64,000 nucleotides of DNA from JAHIKV01 sp965195225 (GTDB lineage: Bacteria; Planctomycetota; Planctomycetia; Pirellulales; Thermoguttaceae). The number at the start of each line of letters is the position of its first letter. Positions within the stretch are counted from its first letter, which is position 1. The notes under the pieces were generated by a model. It did no database searches. It saw nothing but the letters and a program-made list of their open reading frames with translations, and was not told the origin of the DNA. Below, one piece after another: positions 41,533 to 49,803 of this stretch. Location of the stretch: assembly GCA_965195225.1 (NCBI GenBank), contig CBDAFL010000085.1, positions 1 to 64,000 on the forward strand, given 5' to 3'. The position numbers and the translations under genes are program-made.

Positions 41533-42831
41533 CTAGTCTTTGTTCACTTCAAATATCCCGACCAACCCGTGCGCACACCCGAGTCCTTGCTGGAGCTTCA
41601 TTTCCAGATAGCGCAGAGCGTATCCCAATTGCGGTTCGATGATATTCTCGCGAGGCAGACCGAGACCGAGCCAACCGACTCCTTCGACAACCAGTTTCAT
41701 TCGCTCCATCATTTCCCGCAGGGCCGGCGGGTATGAAGCCGGGACCGGCGGCTGTTCGGAAGAAAAGGCTCTCTTCTGGACGTCGTAGTTCTGCATCAGT
41801 TCATCGACGTACAAGACCAGTGCGTTCCAACACATCTGAAGATGCTCGAAATAGTCGTTGATAAACTCGAATCCCGCCTTCGGCGTATAGTCCACCAGCA
41901 GAGAACTAGGGTCGGTACGCACGTTGGCTTCGTGCAAGGAATTGACGGCCAAGCGGATCGGCTGGGCATGGGGGTTGTAATCCCCAGTGTCCATGTGGCG
42001 GCCGGTGAAGACCGAACGGTCGAAATAATCAAGCGGCTTGATTTCCACTTCCGCGCGCTTGCTCGCCTCGGCGACAATCCCCTCCGCTTCCCGCCGGCTG
42101 ACCAGTCGGAGAAGGAGGTGCTGCAATTCGTCGCGTCGTCGTTCCCGCTCTTCCTTTTCATAGATGTAGGAAACGACGTAGTCCATATTGCGGTTTTCCG
42201 AGAGGTCGTTTGTCCAAAGCGACTGCCACGCGTAGGAATACCGGCCCAGCCAGTCGCAGACAATCAAACAGTGCTTTTCCACGCGGGAGGCAATGTCCGC
42301 TAAAAGTCGAATGAGCGTTTCATCCTCGTTGTGGTGGGAACACGTGCCATACGAGGCAAAGTACAGATCGTAGGGTTTCTCGTTTTCGGCCAGTGGAAGC
42401 CCCTGGGTGAAGTCGGCTTGTTCAAAGACGAGCTTGGAATCATGGCCGTAGATACCCTGTGCCTGAGTGATAAGCTCTTCATTCAGGTCAACGCCCTTAT
42501 AGACGCTCAGTATGTTCGGGGGCAACAGGGCGACCTCGAAGTCTTGCAAGTCCGCATTGCGGTTCCGCACGCCGGCGAGCAGTTCATAGCCGTCGGCACT
42601 GCCGCATCCCAAGTCCATGATCCGGACGCGTTGCATGCGGGATTGCTTTTGCTCGATCAATCGCTTGAGGTGGGGGTGCAGGAAATGCCGTGTGATCTCG
42701 TCCTCCCACAGGCGGCGAACGTTGTCGTACTTCCCCACCAGCCCGGACTGCTTGGCGTACAGACCGCTGGTGACGGCTTCTGTGTATGCCTCCATTTGAT
42801 CGTTGTCGTTGTCTGTTTCTTGAGTATTCAT
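41533..42831 (-). CDS. SAM-dependent methyltransferase, last gene of the MttB operon
   Basis: A 432-residue protein. The N-terminal 230 residues contain a class I methyltransferase: VRIMDLGCGSADGYELL (SAM-binding motif I), VYKGVDLNEELITQA (motif II with the acidic ribose-binding residue), and YDLYFASYGTCSHHNEDE. The C-terminal 200 residues are helical and unlike common methyltransferases. The acceptor is unknown. It starts 12 bases after the stop of the second MttB gene; all four genes 47410 to 41533 run the same way, so they form one operon. Could be a methyl donor or acceptor side of the same pathway. Confidence 0.75.
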   Translation of the reverse strand: MNTQETDNDNDQMEAYTEAVTSGLYAKQSGLVGKYDNVRRLWEDEITRHFLHPHLKRLIEQKQSRMQRVRIMDLGCGSADGYELLAGVRNRNADLQDFEVALLPPNILSVYKGVDLNEELITQAQGIYGHDSKLVFEQADFTQGLPLAENEKPYDLYFASYGTCSHHNEDETLIRLLADIASRVEKHCLIVCDWLGRYSYAWQSLWTNDLSENRNMDYVVSYIYEKEERERRRDELQHLLLRLVSRREAEGIVAEASKRAEVEIKPLDYFDRSVFTGRHMDTGDYNPHAQPIRLAVNSLHEANVRTDPSSLLVDYTPKAGFEFINDYFEHLQMCWNALVLYVDELMQNYDVQKRAFSSEQPPVPASYPPALREMMERMKLVVEGVGWLGLGLPRENIIEPQLGYALRYLEMKLQQGLGCAHGLVGIFEVNKD

Positions 42832-42843
42832 GTTGCTTTCTCT

Positions 42844-44325
42844 TTATTCAGCTAATGTTTCCGGCAAGATGCCGGGAACACTCTGTACTATTTCCTTTCG
42901 GAGTTCGGCGGGCATCTGGTTGCGCGGCCGTTCCAGGATTTCACGGTATCGTCGATGGGCGGCAGCCAGGGCGCCGGCGTCCTCGTCTTCAAGCGGATAG
43001 CGGGCATAGACCGGGTCGCGGCTGGGTAACGGAAGGTGGTACATATAGGTCTTGTGAGTGGACTCCATTACTTCCCGCACCAACGACAACACGTCCTCCC
43101 GACGCTGCTCGTCGACCGGAGGGTCTTGCAGTGTTCGCTTGACCAAATCGATTTGGGCGTCGTCCAAAATGGCCTGTTCCGGACAGAATACATTGGTTCG
43201 CTCGAGCAGACCGAACGCGTAGTGAATGTATTGTGCTCCCGACGCCGGGACGGACAGCAGCGTGAGCATTTTCTCGGCGGTGGCCTGGATACCCGGCACG
43301 GACGTATCGCCCACGCCGGCGGTCGAGTAGCACGGCAGCCCGTAGAATCGGGCCATCTGAGCGCAATCAAGATTGTAGTGGACGAATTCCGGCGCCGCGT
43401 ACATATCGTTCAGGTTGTCCAACCGCGATCGGACGGGTACTGCTCCGTACAACACCGGCGCGCCGGGCGCGACCAGTTGATTCAGCGCCACGCCCGCCAG
43501 CAATTCGGCATTGATTTGGGCCACCATGCCGAACTCGTCAAACGGTCCGGTTGCCCCTCCCATCGGGCAGCTTGAAATCACAACCGGAACCCGTCGCTTG
43601 GAAATCTCGATCAACTTCGTCGTCGTATCATCCACCATTTGCAAAGGGCTTTTGATGACGCAGGTGATAAACGAGAGAACGGGATTCTCCTGGAAAGCAT
43701 CTCGTCCGCCCGCAACGATCCGCCCCATTCGCATCACGTCATCCAGGGCTTCCAGGCTTGTCAGTCCCGCCTGGACGTGCTTGCCGATGTTGTTCAAGCT
43801 GGTGAAGAACTGGTTGACGTCCTTGTTCGTTTCCGTGATCCCCTCGTCCCGGATGTTCACGTTGCGGATAAAAAAGTCCAAGTTCTCCAGATTTCCGCAA
43901 AGATGGGCCGATTTGCGCAGCCGTTCGATGGAACCGGGTAGACGCGAATACTTCGGCGCCGTGCCCTCGAACTTTACGTCCAGCCAGATGTTTGTTTCCG
44001 AACCGCTGCCGAACCGCACGCGGGGTTCGTGGGCGTCGAGGATCAAACGGTTCGACGGATCGCGGGCGCCAAGCACAATCTTCGACGGCGCGGAATCCAG
44101 AGCCTTGTCGATGATCGAAGACGGGAGGCGGACGCGAACGCAACTTGCCTCGCTCTCGATCTTCGCGCCGGCGGAACGATAGATATCGGCCGCCGCGGCG
44201 TTGTGGCACAACAAGCCGGGGTTCTCCAGCAGATCGCGCGACACTCCGTCAATCAGCTTGACTTGTGTTTGAGACAATCGGCAGTGCGGTCTAACCACCA
44301 CGCCTTCTCGCTGCAATTCAGACAC
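42844..44325 (-). CDS. MttB-family (trimethylamine/glycine-betaine-type) corrinoid methyltransferase, second copy
   Basis: A 493-residue TIM-barrel protein of the MttB superfamily, which moves a methyl group from a quaternary or tertiary amine to a corrinoid protein. Family features visible: LLENPGLLCHNAAAADIYRS, GSGSETNIWLD, FITCVIKSPLQMVDDTTTKL, ISSCPMGGATGPFDEFG and VLYGAVPVRS. There is no in-frame TAG, so no pyrrolysine; it belongs to the non-Pyl group that includes glycine-betaine methyltransferase MtgB. GTG at 44325 was chosen: it overlaps the end of the first copy by 8 bases, follows AAGAAGAG, and matches the family's N-terminus. No corrinoid protein (MttC-like) is encoded nearby. Confidence 0.85.
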   Translation of the reverse strand: MSELQREGVVVRPHCRLSQTQVKLIDGVSRDLLENPGLLCHNAAAADIYRSAGAKIESEASCVRVRLPSSIIDKALDSAPSKIVLGARDPSNRLILDAHEPRVRFGSGSETNIWLDVKFEGTAPKYSRLPGSIERLRKSAHLCGNLENLDFFIRNVNIRDEGITETNKDVNQFFTSLNNIGKHVQAGLTSLEALDDVMRMGRIVAGGRDAFQENPVLSFITCVIKSPLQMVDDTTTKLIEISKRRVPVVISSCPMGGATGPFDEFGMVAQINAELLAGVALNQLVAPGAPVLYGAVPVRSRLDNLNDMYAAPEFVHYNLDCAQMARFYGLPCYSTAGVGDTSVPGIQATAEKMLTLLSVPASGAQYIHYAFGLLERTNVFCPEQAILDDAQIDLVKRTLQDPPVDEQRREDVLSLVREVMESTHKTYMYHLPLPSRDPVYARYPLEDEDAGALAAAHRRYREILERPRNQMPAELRKEIVQSVPGILPETLAE

Positions 44326-45847
44326 GACACTCTTCTTTCTCTTGACTTCCCACGCGACAAGTATTTTCCGCCAATTGAATTTCCGGGAACGATTGTAGAA
44401 TTCTCTCTCGCAAATCCGCGGGCAGCAGGCTGTCCGGCGGAGATGACTTGATCTCCTCGACAATCGCCTTGGCGCGGGACAGCGAATTGTCGCCGGGCGA
44501 CGTCGAATCTCGTTTCCGGCGGTTGGCCAACTCCGGAACATAAAACTCTCCACGCATGTGCCGCAGCGTGTGCTCTTCCGTCATGAAGTCCTTGCCGGGG
44601 CCTTTCTCGATCATCAGCTCGGTGGCCAGAGTATCATCGTTGACTTCGATACCGCGAAGCACTCGCTGGCACATACCCAGGATTTCGTTGTCCACCACCA
44701 GTTTCTCGTAGGAAACCGTGAGGTCCGACTCCATCAATCCCGCGATATCGTGGATGTAATTCGCGCCGGACATGGCCACCAACAAGCTCGACATGGCACT
44801 CTCGTAGGCGGCTTGAACATCCACTTCCTTCGAGTCGGTGGTCCCGCCGGTGGAGTACAAGGGTATCTGGAAATATTGGGCCATTTGCGACACGGCGGCG
44901 TTTATCATGGCCCGCTCGATCGGTCCACCCAAATGATCCATCGTCTGTAGGTTTGTGATCGACCCCACTCCCCCGCAGATACCCGGCGCTCCCTTGTTGA
45001 CGCACTGGACCAGGGCAATCCCGCCAAGCGTCTCGGCAACGTGAGTCAATACGTTTCCGGCCAAGGTGATCGGCGAAGTCGTGCCGCAGATCGGCTCGGT
45101 CGGCACGACGACCGGCAGCTTCTCCTTTGCCAGGTAGCAAGTTATCTCGCCGTAGTCCTTGTCGATCTTAAACGGACTGATTATCAGCGTGATGAACGAT
45201 ACAAACGGTTTCTCTCGCAGCGCCTCCGCGCTTCCGGCGATCATCTGTGCCATGCGGACCACGTCCCGACATCCCTTCATGGAGTAAATGCCGCCCATCA
45301 CGTGCTTGGCCGTATTGTCAAAAGAATGAAAGAAGCGGTTGGCGTCGATGTGATCCTTTTGCTTGATCTCGTTGGGAAAAACGTTGATCGTAAACGCGTG
45401 GATGTGTTCCAGAGCCTCGACCATTCGGGCGTTGAGGATTACGTCTTTCACGGTCGAAGGCCGCCGCTGGCCGGTGTCTGGATCAAGCACGTAGATGGCC
45501 GTGCCGCCGGTGGAGTAATGAACGCGATTTCTTTCCAAAACGGCGTCATTCTCGCCATCGCGGGAAAAGAGCGTGATAGACGAGGGGTTGGAGTCGATGG
45601 CGTCTTCGACCAGCGCGCGGGGGAACCGGACGATGCGCTTTTCCGTATCGACCTGGGCGCCGGCCGCCCGAAGCGCCTCGAATGCCGTCGGCGAGTACAC
45701 GGCCATTCCCGACTTGGCCAGAATCTCCAACGCCGCCTCGGCAATCTGCTGTACGGCGCTGCTATTTAAGGGCGCATAGGGCGCGGTAAGCGTTCGGTGC
45801 AACTCGCTGGTATATTTTTTCAACAAAATATCTTCCTCTGTGGTCAT
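44318..45847 (-). CDS. MttB-family corrinoid methyltransferase, first copy
   Basis: A 509-residue MttB-superfamily protein: QQIAEAALEILAKSGMAVYS and FPRALVEDAIDSNPSSITLF at the N-terminus, STGGTAIYVLDPDTGQRRP, FVSFITLIISPFKIDKDYGE, VPTEPICGTTSPITLAGNVL, YSTGGTTDSKEVDVQAAYES. It is clearly diverged from the second copy; the tail from about 420 on is polar (NRRKRDSTSPGDN) and probably flexible. Again no TAG codon inside. Starts with ATG 45 bases after the stop of the asparagine-synthetase-like gene. The likely substrate class is a methylated amine; identity unknown. Confidence 0.87.
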   Translation of the reverse strand: MTTEEDILLKKYTSELHRTLTAPYAPLNSSAVQQIAEAALEILAKSGMAVYSPTAFEALRAAGAQVDTEKRIVRFPRALVEDAIDSNPSSITLFSRDGENDAVLERNRVHYSTGGTAIYVLDPDTGQRRPSTVKDVILNARMVEALEHIHAFTINVFPNEIKQKDHIDANRFFHSFDNTAKHVMGGIYSMKGCRDVVRMAQMIAGSAEALREKPFVSFITLIISPFKIDKDYGEITCYLAKEKLPVVVPTEPICGTTSPITLAGNVLTHVAETLGGIALVQCVNKGAPGICGGVGSITNLQTMDHLGGPIERAMINAAVSQMAQYFQIPLYSTGGTTDSKEVDVQAAYESAMSSLLVAMSGANYIHDIAGLMESDLTVSYEKLVVDNEILGMCQRVLRGIEVNDDTLATELMIEKGPGKDFMTEEHTLRHMRGEFYVPELANRRKRDSTSPGDNSLSRAKAIVEEIKSSPPDSLLPADLRERILQSFPEIQLAENTCRVGSQEKEECRV

Positions 45848-45892
45848 GTTCTGTCAAACCAAATCGGTGTATCCAAAGCCTCGTGATTGAAT

Positions 45893-47410
45893 CTAAAGGC
45901 TCACCCACTGACCGACCGTTTCCACGGCCCGATCCGCTCCGAAATGCTCGGTGAAAATGCGGAAATAATAGAACTCTTCCTTGCTGCGGATCAGCGGGTG
46001 TTTTTCGCGGGCTTCGGCATATTGCTGGTCGTCAATGGCGTCCTCGAAGTAACCGGGGAGTACGTCGGCCGACCCCGAGCCTTGCGAAAACTCCTGCTTT
46101 CCTCGCCAGACAATGGACCCGGGCAAGACGGACTCGTAGGCCTTTCTGAATATCCACTTTTCGATCTTTCCTTCTCCATCGGGCTTCTGCTTATACCGCG
46201 GAGGAATCCGCAACGCATAGTCGAGCAACTCCCCGGAAATCAAAGGGGCCACCACACGCACCGAATTGCACTGGTTCATTCGGTCCAAACGCAAAGAGGC
46301 ATTGCTGTGCAAGTAGCCCAGGCATTCGATCTGCTTGGCGGTCAACTGTTCCGGCGGAAAATCCTTGAGATACGTGTAGCCGCAGAATATCTCGTCGCCG
46401 CCTTCGCCGGAAAGCAAAACTTCAATACCCTCTTCAGCGGCGAATTTTGAGATCAAGTAGTTTGAAACCGAGCTTCTCACCAACGATGGATCAAAGGACT
46501 CGAGGCAATAGACCACCTCCGGCAGAGCGTCGAGAATCTCTCGCAGGTCGACGATCAACTCTTGATGATCCGAGCTGATGTGCTCGGCCATCACGCGAGC
46601 GTGGTGGATATCGTCGCTTTCGCCCACGCCCATCGCAAACGTTTTCAATCTGGCGTCCGCGCCGAACTTCTCCTTGTATAGTTTGCTCGACAAGTAGGAA
46701 ATCACACTGCTGTCCATGCCGCCGCTGAGCAATGCAGCCGTCGGGCGAACAAAATCGACGCGGTTGCGGATACTTCGTTCGACGATGTCCAGCACGTCTT
46801 CGGCGATTTGCGGAATCCCGGCATCCGTGACCTCGGACGGCTCCGATAATTTTGCGAATCGGGTGGGCTTTCCATCCGCATCCATAAAGTGCCCTTCCGG
46901 GAATTCGCGGATGTCATCGGTTACTGCCCGAAGGCTCTTCAATTCCGAGGCCAGATACAGTGTGCCGTTCTCCCGGCCGTAGAAGAGCGTCTTAATCCCC
47001 AGCAGATCCCTGGCCGCGAAAAGCTTTTCCCCGTCGGAAATGACAAAGGCGAAAATCGCGTCGCCCAAATACCGGAGCATGTCGCTGCCGTACTTGCGAT
47101 ACAGTTCAAGCAGCAGGCGTTCTTCTCGGAATGGCCCGTCGGCGACATCATGCTCGGCAGCCAGCTTTTCCCAGTTGCCCATCTGTCCGTCGTAACAGAT
47201 ACTTACGCCTTCATCGTGCGAACAAACGACGGGGACTTCCGCGCCTTCTCCGTCGGGGGCAAGGTCGCCCCAGGCATAGTTCTGTGCCATGATCGCCCGC
47301 CGCCGTTGGTAGAGCCCGGAAAGGGCGGGACCGCGATGTCCGATTTTCTCGAACATCGCCGCCACGTCTTCACGATTTGGCTGACCATAGCCGACTACCA
47401 GACCGCTCAT
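45893..47410 (-). CDS. asparagine-synthetase-like amidoligase with a degenerate glutaminase domain, first gene of the operon
   Basis: A 505-residue protein with the two-domain architecture of AsnB: an Ntn-type glutaminase-like domain (1-190) and an ATP-pyrophosphatase domain (205-500). The synthetase half is complete: TAALLSGGMDSSVISYL (PP-loop), LLSGEGGDEIFCGY, YKEKFGADARLKTFAMGVGE. The glutaminase half starts MSGLVVGYG, where all active enzymes start MCG; the catalytic Cys is Ser, and the 'NGEIYN' loop reads YDGQMGNWE. It therefore should not hydrolyse glutamine; it may use ammonia or an amine, or be an ATP-dependent ligase for another reaction (as in beta-lactam synthetases). AGGAGG lies 5 bases before the ATG. 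Confidence 0.82.
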   Translation of the reverse strand: MSGLVVGYGQPNREDVAAMFEKIGHRGPALSGLYQRRRAIMAQNYAWGDLAPDGEGAEVPVVCSHDEGVSICYDGQMGNWEKLAAEHDVADGPFREERLLLELYRKYGSDMLRYLGDAIFAFVISDGEKLFAARDLLGIKTLFYGRENGTLYLASELKSLRAVTDDIREFPEGHFMDADGKPTRFAKLSEPSEVTDAGIPQIAEDVLDIVERSIRNRVDFVRPTAALLSGGMDSSVISYLSSKLYKEKFGADARLKTFAMGVGESDDIHHARVMAEHISSDHQELIVDLREILDALPEVVYCLESFDPSLVRSSVSNYLISKFAAEEGIEVLLSGEGGDEIFCGYTYLKDFPPEQLTAKQIECLGYLHSNASLRLDRMNQCNSVRVVAPLISGELLDYALRIPPRYKQKPDGEGKIEKWIFRKAYESVLPGSIVWRGKQEFSQGSGSADVLPGYFEDAIDDQQYAEAREKHPLIRSKEEFYYFRIFTEHFGADRAVETVGQWVSL

Positions 47411-47964
47411 ATCAACCTCCTAAATGTTGCTGAATTACCTGCCACGGAGCCGCTCGGTGTTGCAATCGTAAGCCACCAAACAGCACAGCCAAAACACATC
47501 AAGAGAGGGGGTGAAACCCCGGTGTTTCATGCTGTATATAAGGCACTGGTTCGGCGAAAATCACCCTGGTCATCACAAATTACTTTGCGACGGAACAATT
47601 CCCCTTTGAACGCGGGGCTTCAGCCGAAACTCTAAGTCTAGCAAAATATCCTGAAACAACAAGTGCGGTGGGTATCCCCGATTAGCTCATTATCTCGCGG
47701 CCGATGTTGCTCGGAAATATATCTTATGTAGTTTCTGTTGCGGAAAAGCCATTTCCGTCACCCTGAACGCAACGAAGGGTCTCGAAACGCCGAAGATTCT
47801 TCGCTCGCTCAGAATGACAAGAGGGCGGTGGGGGCAGTTGTCGGCTGCTTGGATCGTCGCTAAAATTACGGATTCGCCCGTGAATGGAAAAAAGACGATG
47901 CCGCTGCACGGAGTTCCGGGCAGCCTTGCAAAAAAAACGAAAAAATCTGAAAAGGAGAAATGCC
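47411..47964. other. divergent intergenic region between the MttB operon and gap
   Basis: About 550 bases holding the promoters of two divergent units. Repeat elements of the CATTCTGAGCG family lie at 47756-47818. No open gene is visible. Confidence 0.4.
47756..47818. repeat. decayed copy of the GTCATTCTGAGCG inverted repeat
   Basis: CGTCACCCTGAACGCAACGA (47756) and AAGATTCTTCGCTCGCTCAG ending AATGAC (47793-47818). The arms no longer match well. Confidence 0.75.
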
Positions 47965-49014
47965 GTGGCAATTCGAGTTGGAATCAACGGGTTTGGTCGT
48001 ATCGGACGGTTGGTGTTCCGCGCCTTATGCGACCGAGGGCTGCTGGGTAAGGAAATCGAAGTGGTCGCCGTCAACGACCTCGTGCCGGCCGACGCGCTGG
48101 CCTACCTGCTGAAATACGACTCCACCCAAGGCAGGTTTCCCGGCTCGGTCGCCGGCGGAAAGTCCAGCCCCGGTTTGGCGGAAGACGACATGCTGGTGGT
48201 CAACGGCCATAAGGTCAAGTGTCTCGGCATCAAGGACAGCCCGGCGGCGCTCCCCTGGAAGGAACTCGGCGTGGATCTGGTCGTCGAGTCGACCGGCTTG
48301 TTCACCGACGCCACCAAGGCCAAGGGGCACATCGAGGCCGGCGCAAAGAAGGTCATTATCTCCGCCCCGGCGAAGAACGAAGACGTCACCATTGTGCTGG
48401 GTGTGAACGAGGAGAAGTACGACCCCGCCAAGCACAACATCATCTCCAACGCAAGCTGCACGACCAATTGCCTGGCGCCGGTGGTCCACGTGCTGCTGAA
48501 GGAAGGTTTCGGCGTCGAGGAAGCTCTGATGACGACCGTCCACAGCTACACCGCGACCCAGAAGACGGTCGATGGCCCCTCGCATAAGGATTGGAAGGGT
48601 GGCCGATCCGCGGCGATCAACATCATCCCCTCGACCACCGGCGCGGCCAAGGCCGTCGGCTTGGTGATCCCCGAGGTTAAGGGCAAGCTGACCGGCATGT
48701 CTTTGCGCGTGCCCACCCCGACGGTAAGCGTCGTCGATCTGGCCGTCCGCACAGTGAAGGAGACCAGCTACAAGGACATCTGTGCGGCGATGAAGCGGGC
48801 CAGCGAAACGTATCTGAAGGGCATTCTCGAATACTGCGATGAAAAAGTCGTCTCTACCGACTTCATCCACGATTCCAATTCGAGCATCTTCGACGCCGAC
48901 AGCGGTATCGAGTTGAACAGCCGGTTCTTCAAGCTGATCGCCTGGTACGACAACGAATGGGGTTACTCCTGCCGCACGGTCGATTTGATCCGCTTGGTGG
49001 GCGAAAGCATGTAG
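47965..49014 (+). CDS. gap: glyceraldehyde-3-phosphate dehydrogenase
   Basis: A 349-residue glycolytic enzyme. NAD-binding IRVGINGFGRIGRLVFRALC, catalytic ISNASCTTNCLAP (Cys nucleophile), HSYTATQKTVDGPS (His base), RVPTPTVSVVDL and WYDNEWGYSCR. It oxidises glyceraldehyde 3-phosphate to 1,3-bisphosphoglycerate. GTG at 47965, because AAAGGAG sits 7 bases upstream; in-frame sequence further upstream is basic and not part of the family. It stands alone (no pgk or tpi), with a REP palindrome 8 bases after its stop. Confidence 0.97.
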   Translation: MAIRVGINGFGRIGRLVFRALCDRGLLGKEIEVVAVNDLVPADALAYLLKYDSTQGRFPGSVAGGKSSPGLAEDDMLVVNGHKVKCLGIKDSPAALPWKELGVDLVVESTGLFTDATKAKGHIEAGAKKVIISAPAKNEDVTIVLGVNEEKYDPAKHNIISNASCTTNCLAPVVHVLLKEGFGVEEALMTTVHSYTATQKTVDGPSHKDWKGGRSAAINIIPSTTGAAKAVGLVIPEVKGKLTGMSLRVPTPTVSVVDLAVRTVKETSYKDICAAMKRASETYLKGILEYCDEKVVSTDFIHDSNSSIFDADSGIELNSRFFKLIAWYDNEWGYSCRTVDLIRLVGESM

Positions 49015-49021
49015 TTGACCG

Positions 49022-49052
49022 TATTTAGCCCCCGGTGAATACACCGGGGGCA
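49022..49052. repeat. REP palindrome, copy 3 (upstream of the RAYT gene)
   Basis: TATTTAG followed by the 9-bp stem CCCCCGGTG / CACCGGGGG around AATA, then CA. Forward orientation, ending 4 bases before the RAYT start codon. Confidence 0.95.
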
Positions 49053-49056
49053 CGGT

Positions 49057-49593
49057 GTGAAGTTCCAAAACGCATTCAATCCGAATCCCCCCGGAGTTTT
49101 CAGCGTGCAAAGAACGTTGGCGGTCCTGCTGACGATGACCACTTACGGCACGTGGTTGCGGGGCGATCGTCGCGGCTGGGTCGATCGGGGATTGGTCCTT
49201 CCGCCCAACCCGGACTTCGAGGCCGCCGACCGGCGGCGCATGAAGCACCCACTGTTTCTCTTCGAGCGGGGACAACTCTCAAAGGTTGGAACATTCATCG
49301 GGAAATCGCTCCGTGACCGATTGCAGTTGCGGATTTTCGCGCTGACGGTCCAGACTTGGCACGTCCACGTGCTGGTCGCCGCCACGGAACATTCGGTGGA
49401 AGGCATCGCGAAATATGCGAAGGACGCGGTTCGCTGGGGCTTGCGTCCCGGACGGCCTATCTGGAGTGATGGATACGACAAACGATTCTGTTTTGATGAA
49501 GAATCGGTACATGGCCGGATCGAATACGTCGAGCGGCACAATCCGCGGATCGGTCTTTCGGAAAAGCCGTGGGATTTCATCGAATCGTTGTAG
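49057..49593 (+). CDS. REP-associated tyrosine transposase (RAYT, TnpA_REP/Y1 family)
   Basis: A 178-residue HUH-type Y1 transposase. LTMTTYGTWLRGDRRGW opens the fold; HVHVL at 102-106 is the HUH-type metal motif; Tyr120 in GIAKYAKDAVRWG is the likely nucleophile; WSDGYDKRFCFDEESVHG followed by IEYVERHNPRIGL is the end typical of RAYTs rather than of IS200 TnpA. RAYTs nick single-stranded REP hairpins and are thought to spread them. The gene is enclosed by REP palindromes: one at 49022-49052 and three between 49658 and 49803. Start: GTG at 49057, or GTG at 49105 if the REP is not read through; neither has a good ribosome site apart from the G-run of the REP. Confidence 0.92.
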   Translation: MKFQNAFNPNPPGVFSVQRTLAVLLTMTTYGTWLRGDRRGWVDRGLVLPPNPDFEAADRRRMKHPLFLFERGQLSKVGTFIGKSLRDRLQLRIFALTVQTWHVHVLVAATEHSVEGIAKYAKDAVRWGLRPGRPIWSDGYDKRFCFDEESVHGRIEYVERHNPRIGLSEKPWDFIESL

Positions 49594-49657
49594 ATCAATG
49601 CGCTGTTTGGGTGGGGCGTTGTTGCGGATGGGACGTTGGTTAGTTGCGTCGCGCGTG

Positions 49658-49688
49658 TCCCCCCGTGTATTCACGGGGGGCTAAATGA
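49658..49688. repeat. REP palindrome, copy 4
   Basis: Reverse orientation: TCCCCCCGTGTATTCACGGG then GGGCTAAATGA, 65 bases after the RAYT stop. Confidence 0.93.
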
Positions 49689-49717
49689 ATGGGGGTTAAA
49701 TGGCGGTGAACTGCATC

Positions 49718-49747
49718 ATTTAGCCCCCGGTGAATACACCGGGGGCA
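49718..49747. repeat. REP palindrome, copy 5
   Basis: Forward orientation, identical to copy 3 over ATTTAG, stem and CA. With copy 4 it makes a head-to-head pair (a BIME-like unit). Confidence 0.95.
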
Positions 49748-49771
49748 ATCCCCGAACGCGTGTCGCGAGTG

Positions 49772-49803
49772 TCCCCCCCGTGTATTCACGGGGGGCTAAA
49801 TGA
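49772..49803. repeat. REP palindrome, copy 6, overlapping the end of the cysteine desulfurase gene
   Basis: Reverse orientation, like copy 4 (CCCCCCGTG / CACGGGGGG). The TGA at 49788-49786 inside its loop is the stop codon of the cysteine desulfurase gene. Confidence 0.93.

Noticed and set aside
42844..45847. Pyrrolysine-containing trimethylamine methyltransferase
   Set aside because: Neither MttB-family gene has an in-frame TAG in its barrel region and no pyl genes are present; they belong to the non-pyrrolysine group.
45893..47410. Lasso-peptide cyclase
   Set aside because: Lasso cyclases are AsnB homologues too, but there is no precursor peptide, no transglutaminase-like leader protease and no RiPP recognition element nearby.
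49057..49593. Ordinary IS200/IS605 transposase
   Set aside because: No tnpB, no left/right end hairpins of IS605 type; the C-terminal motif and the flanking palindromes fit RAYT better.
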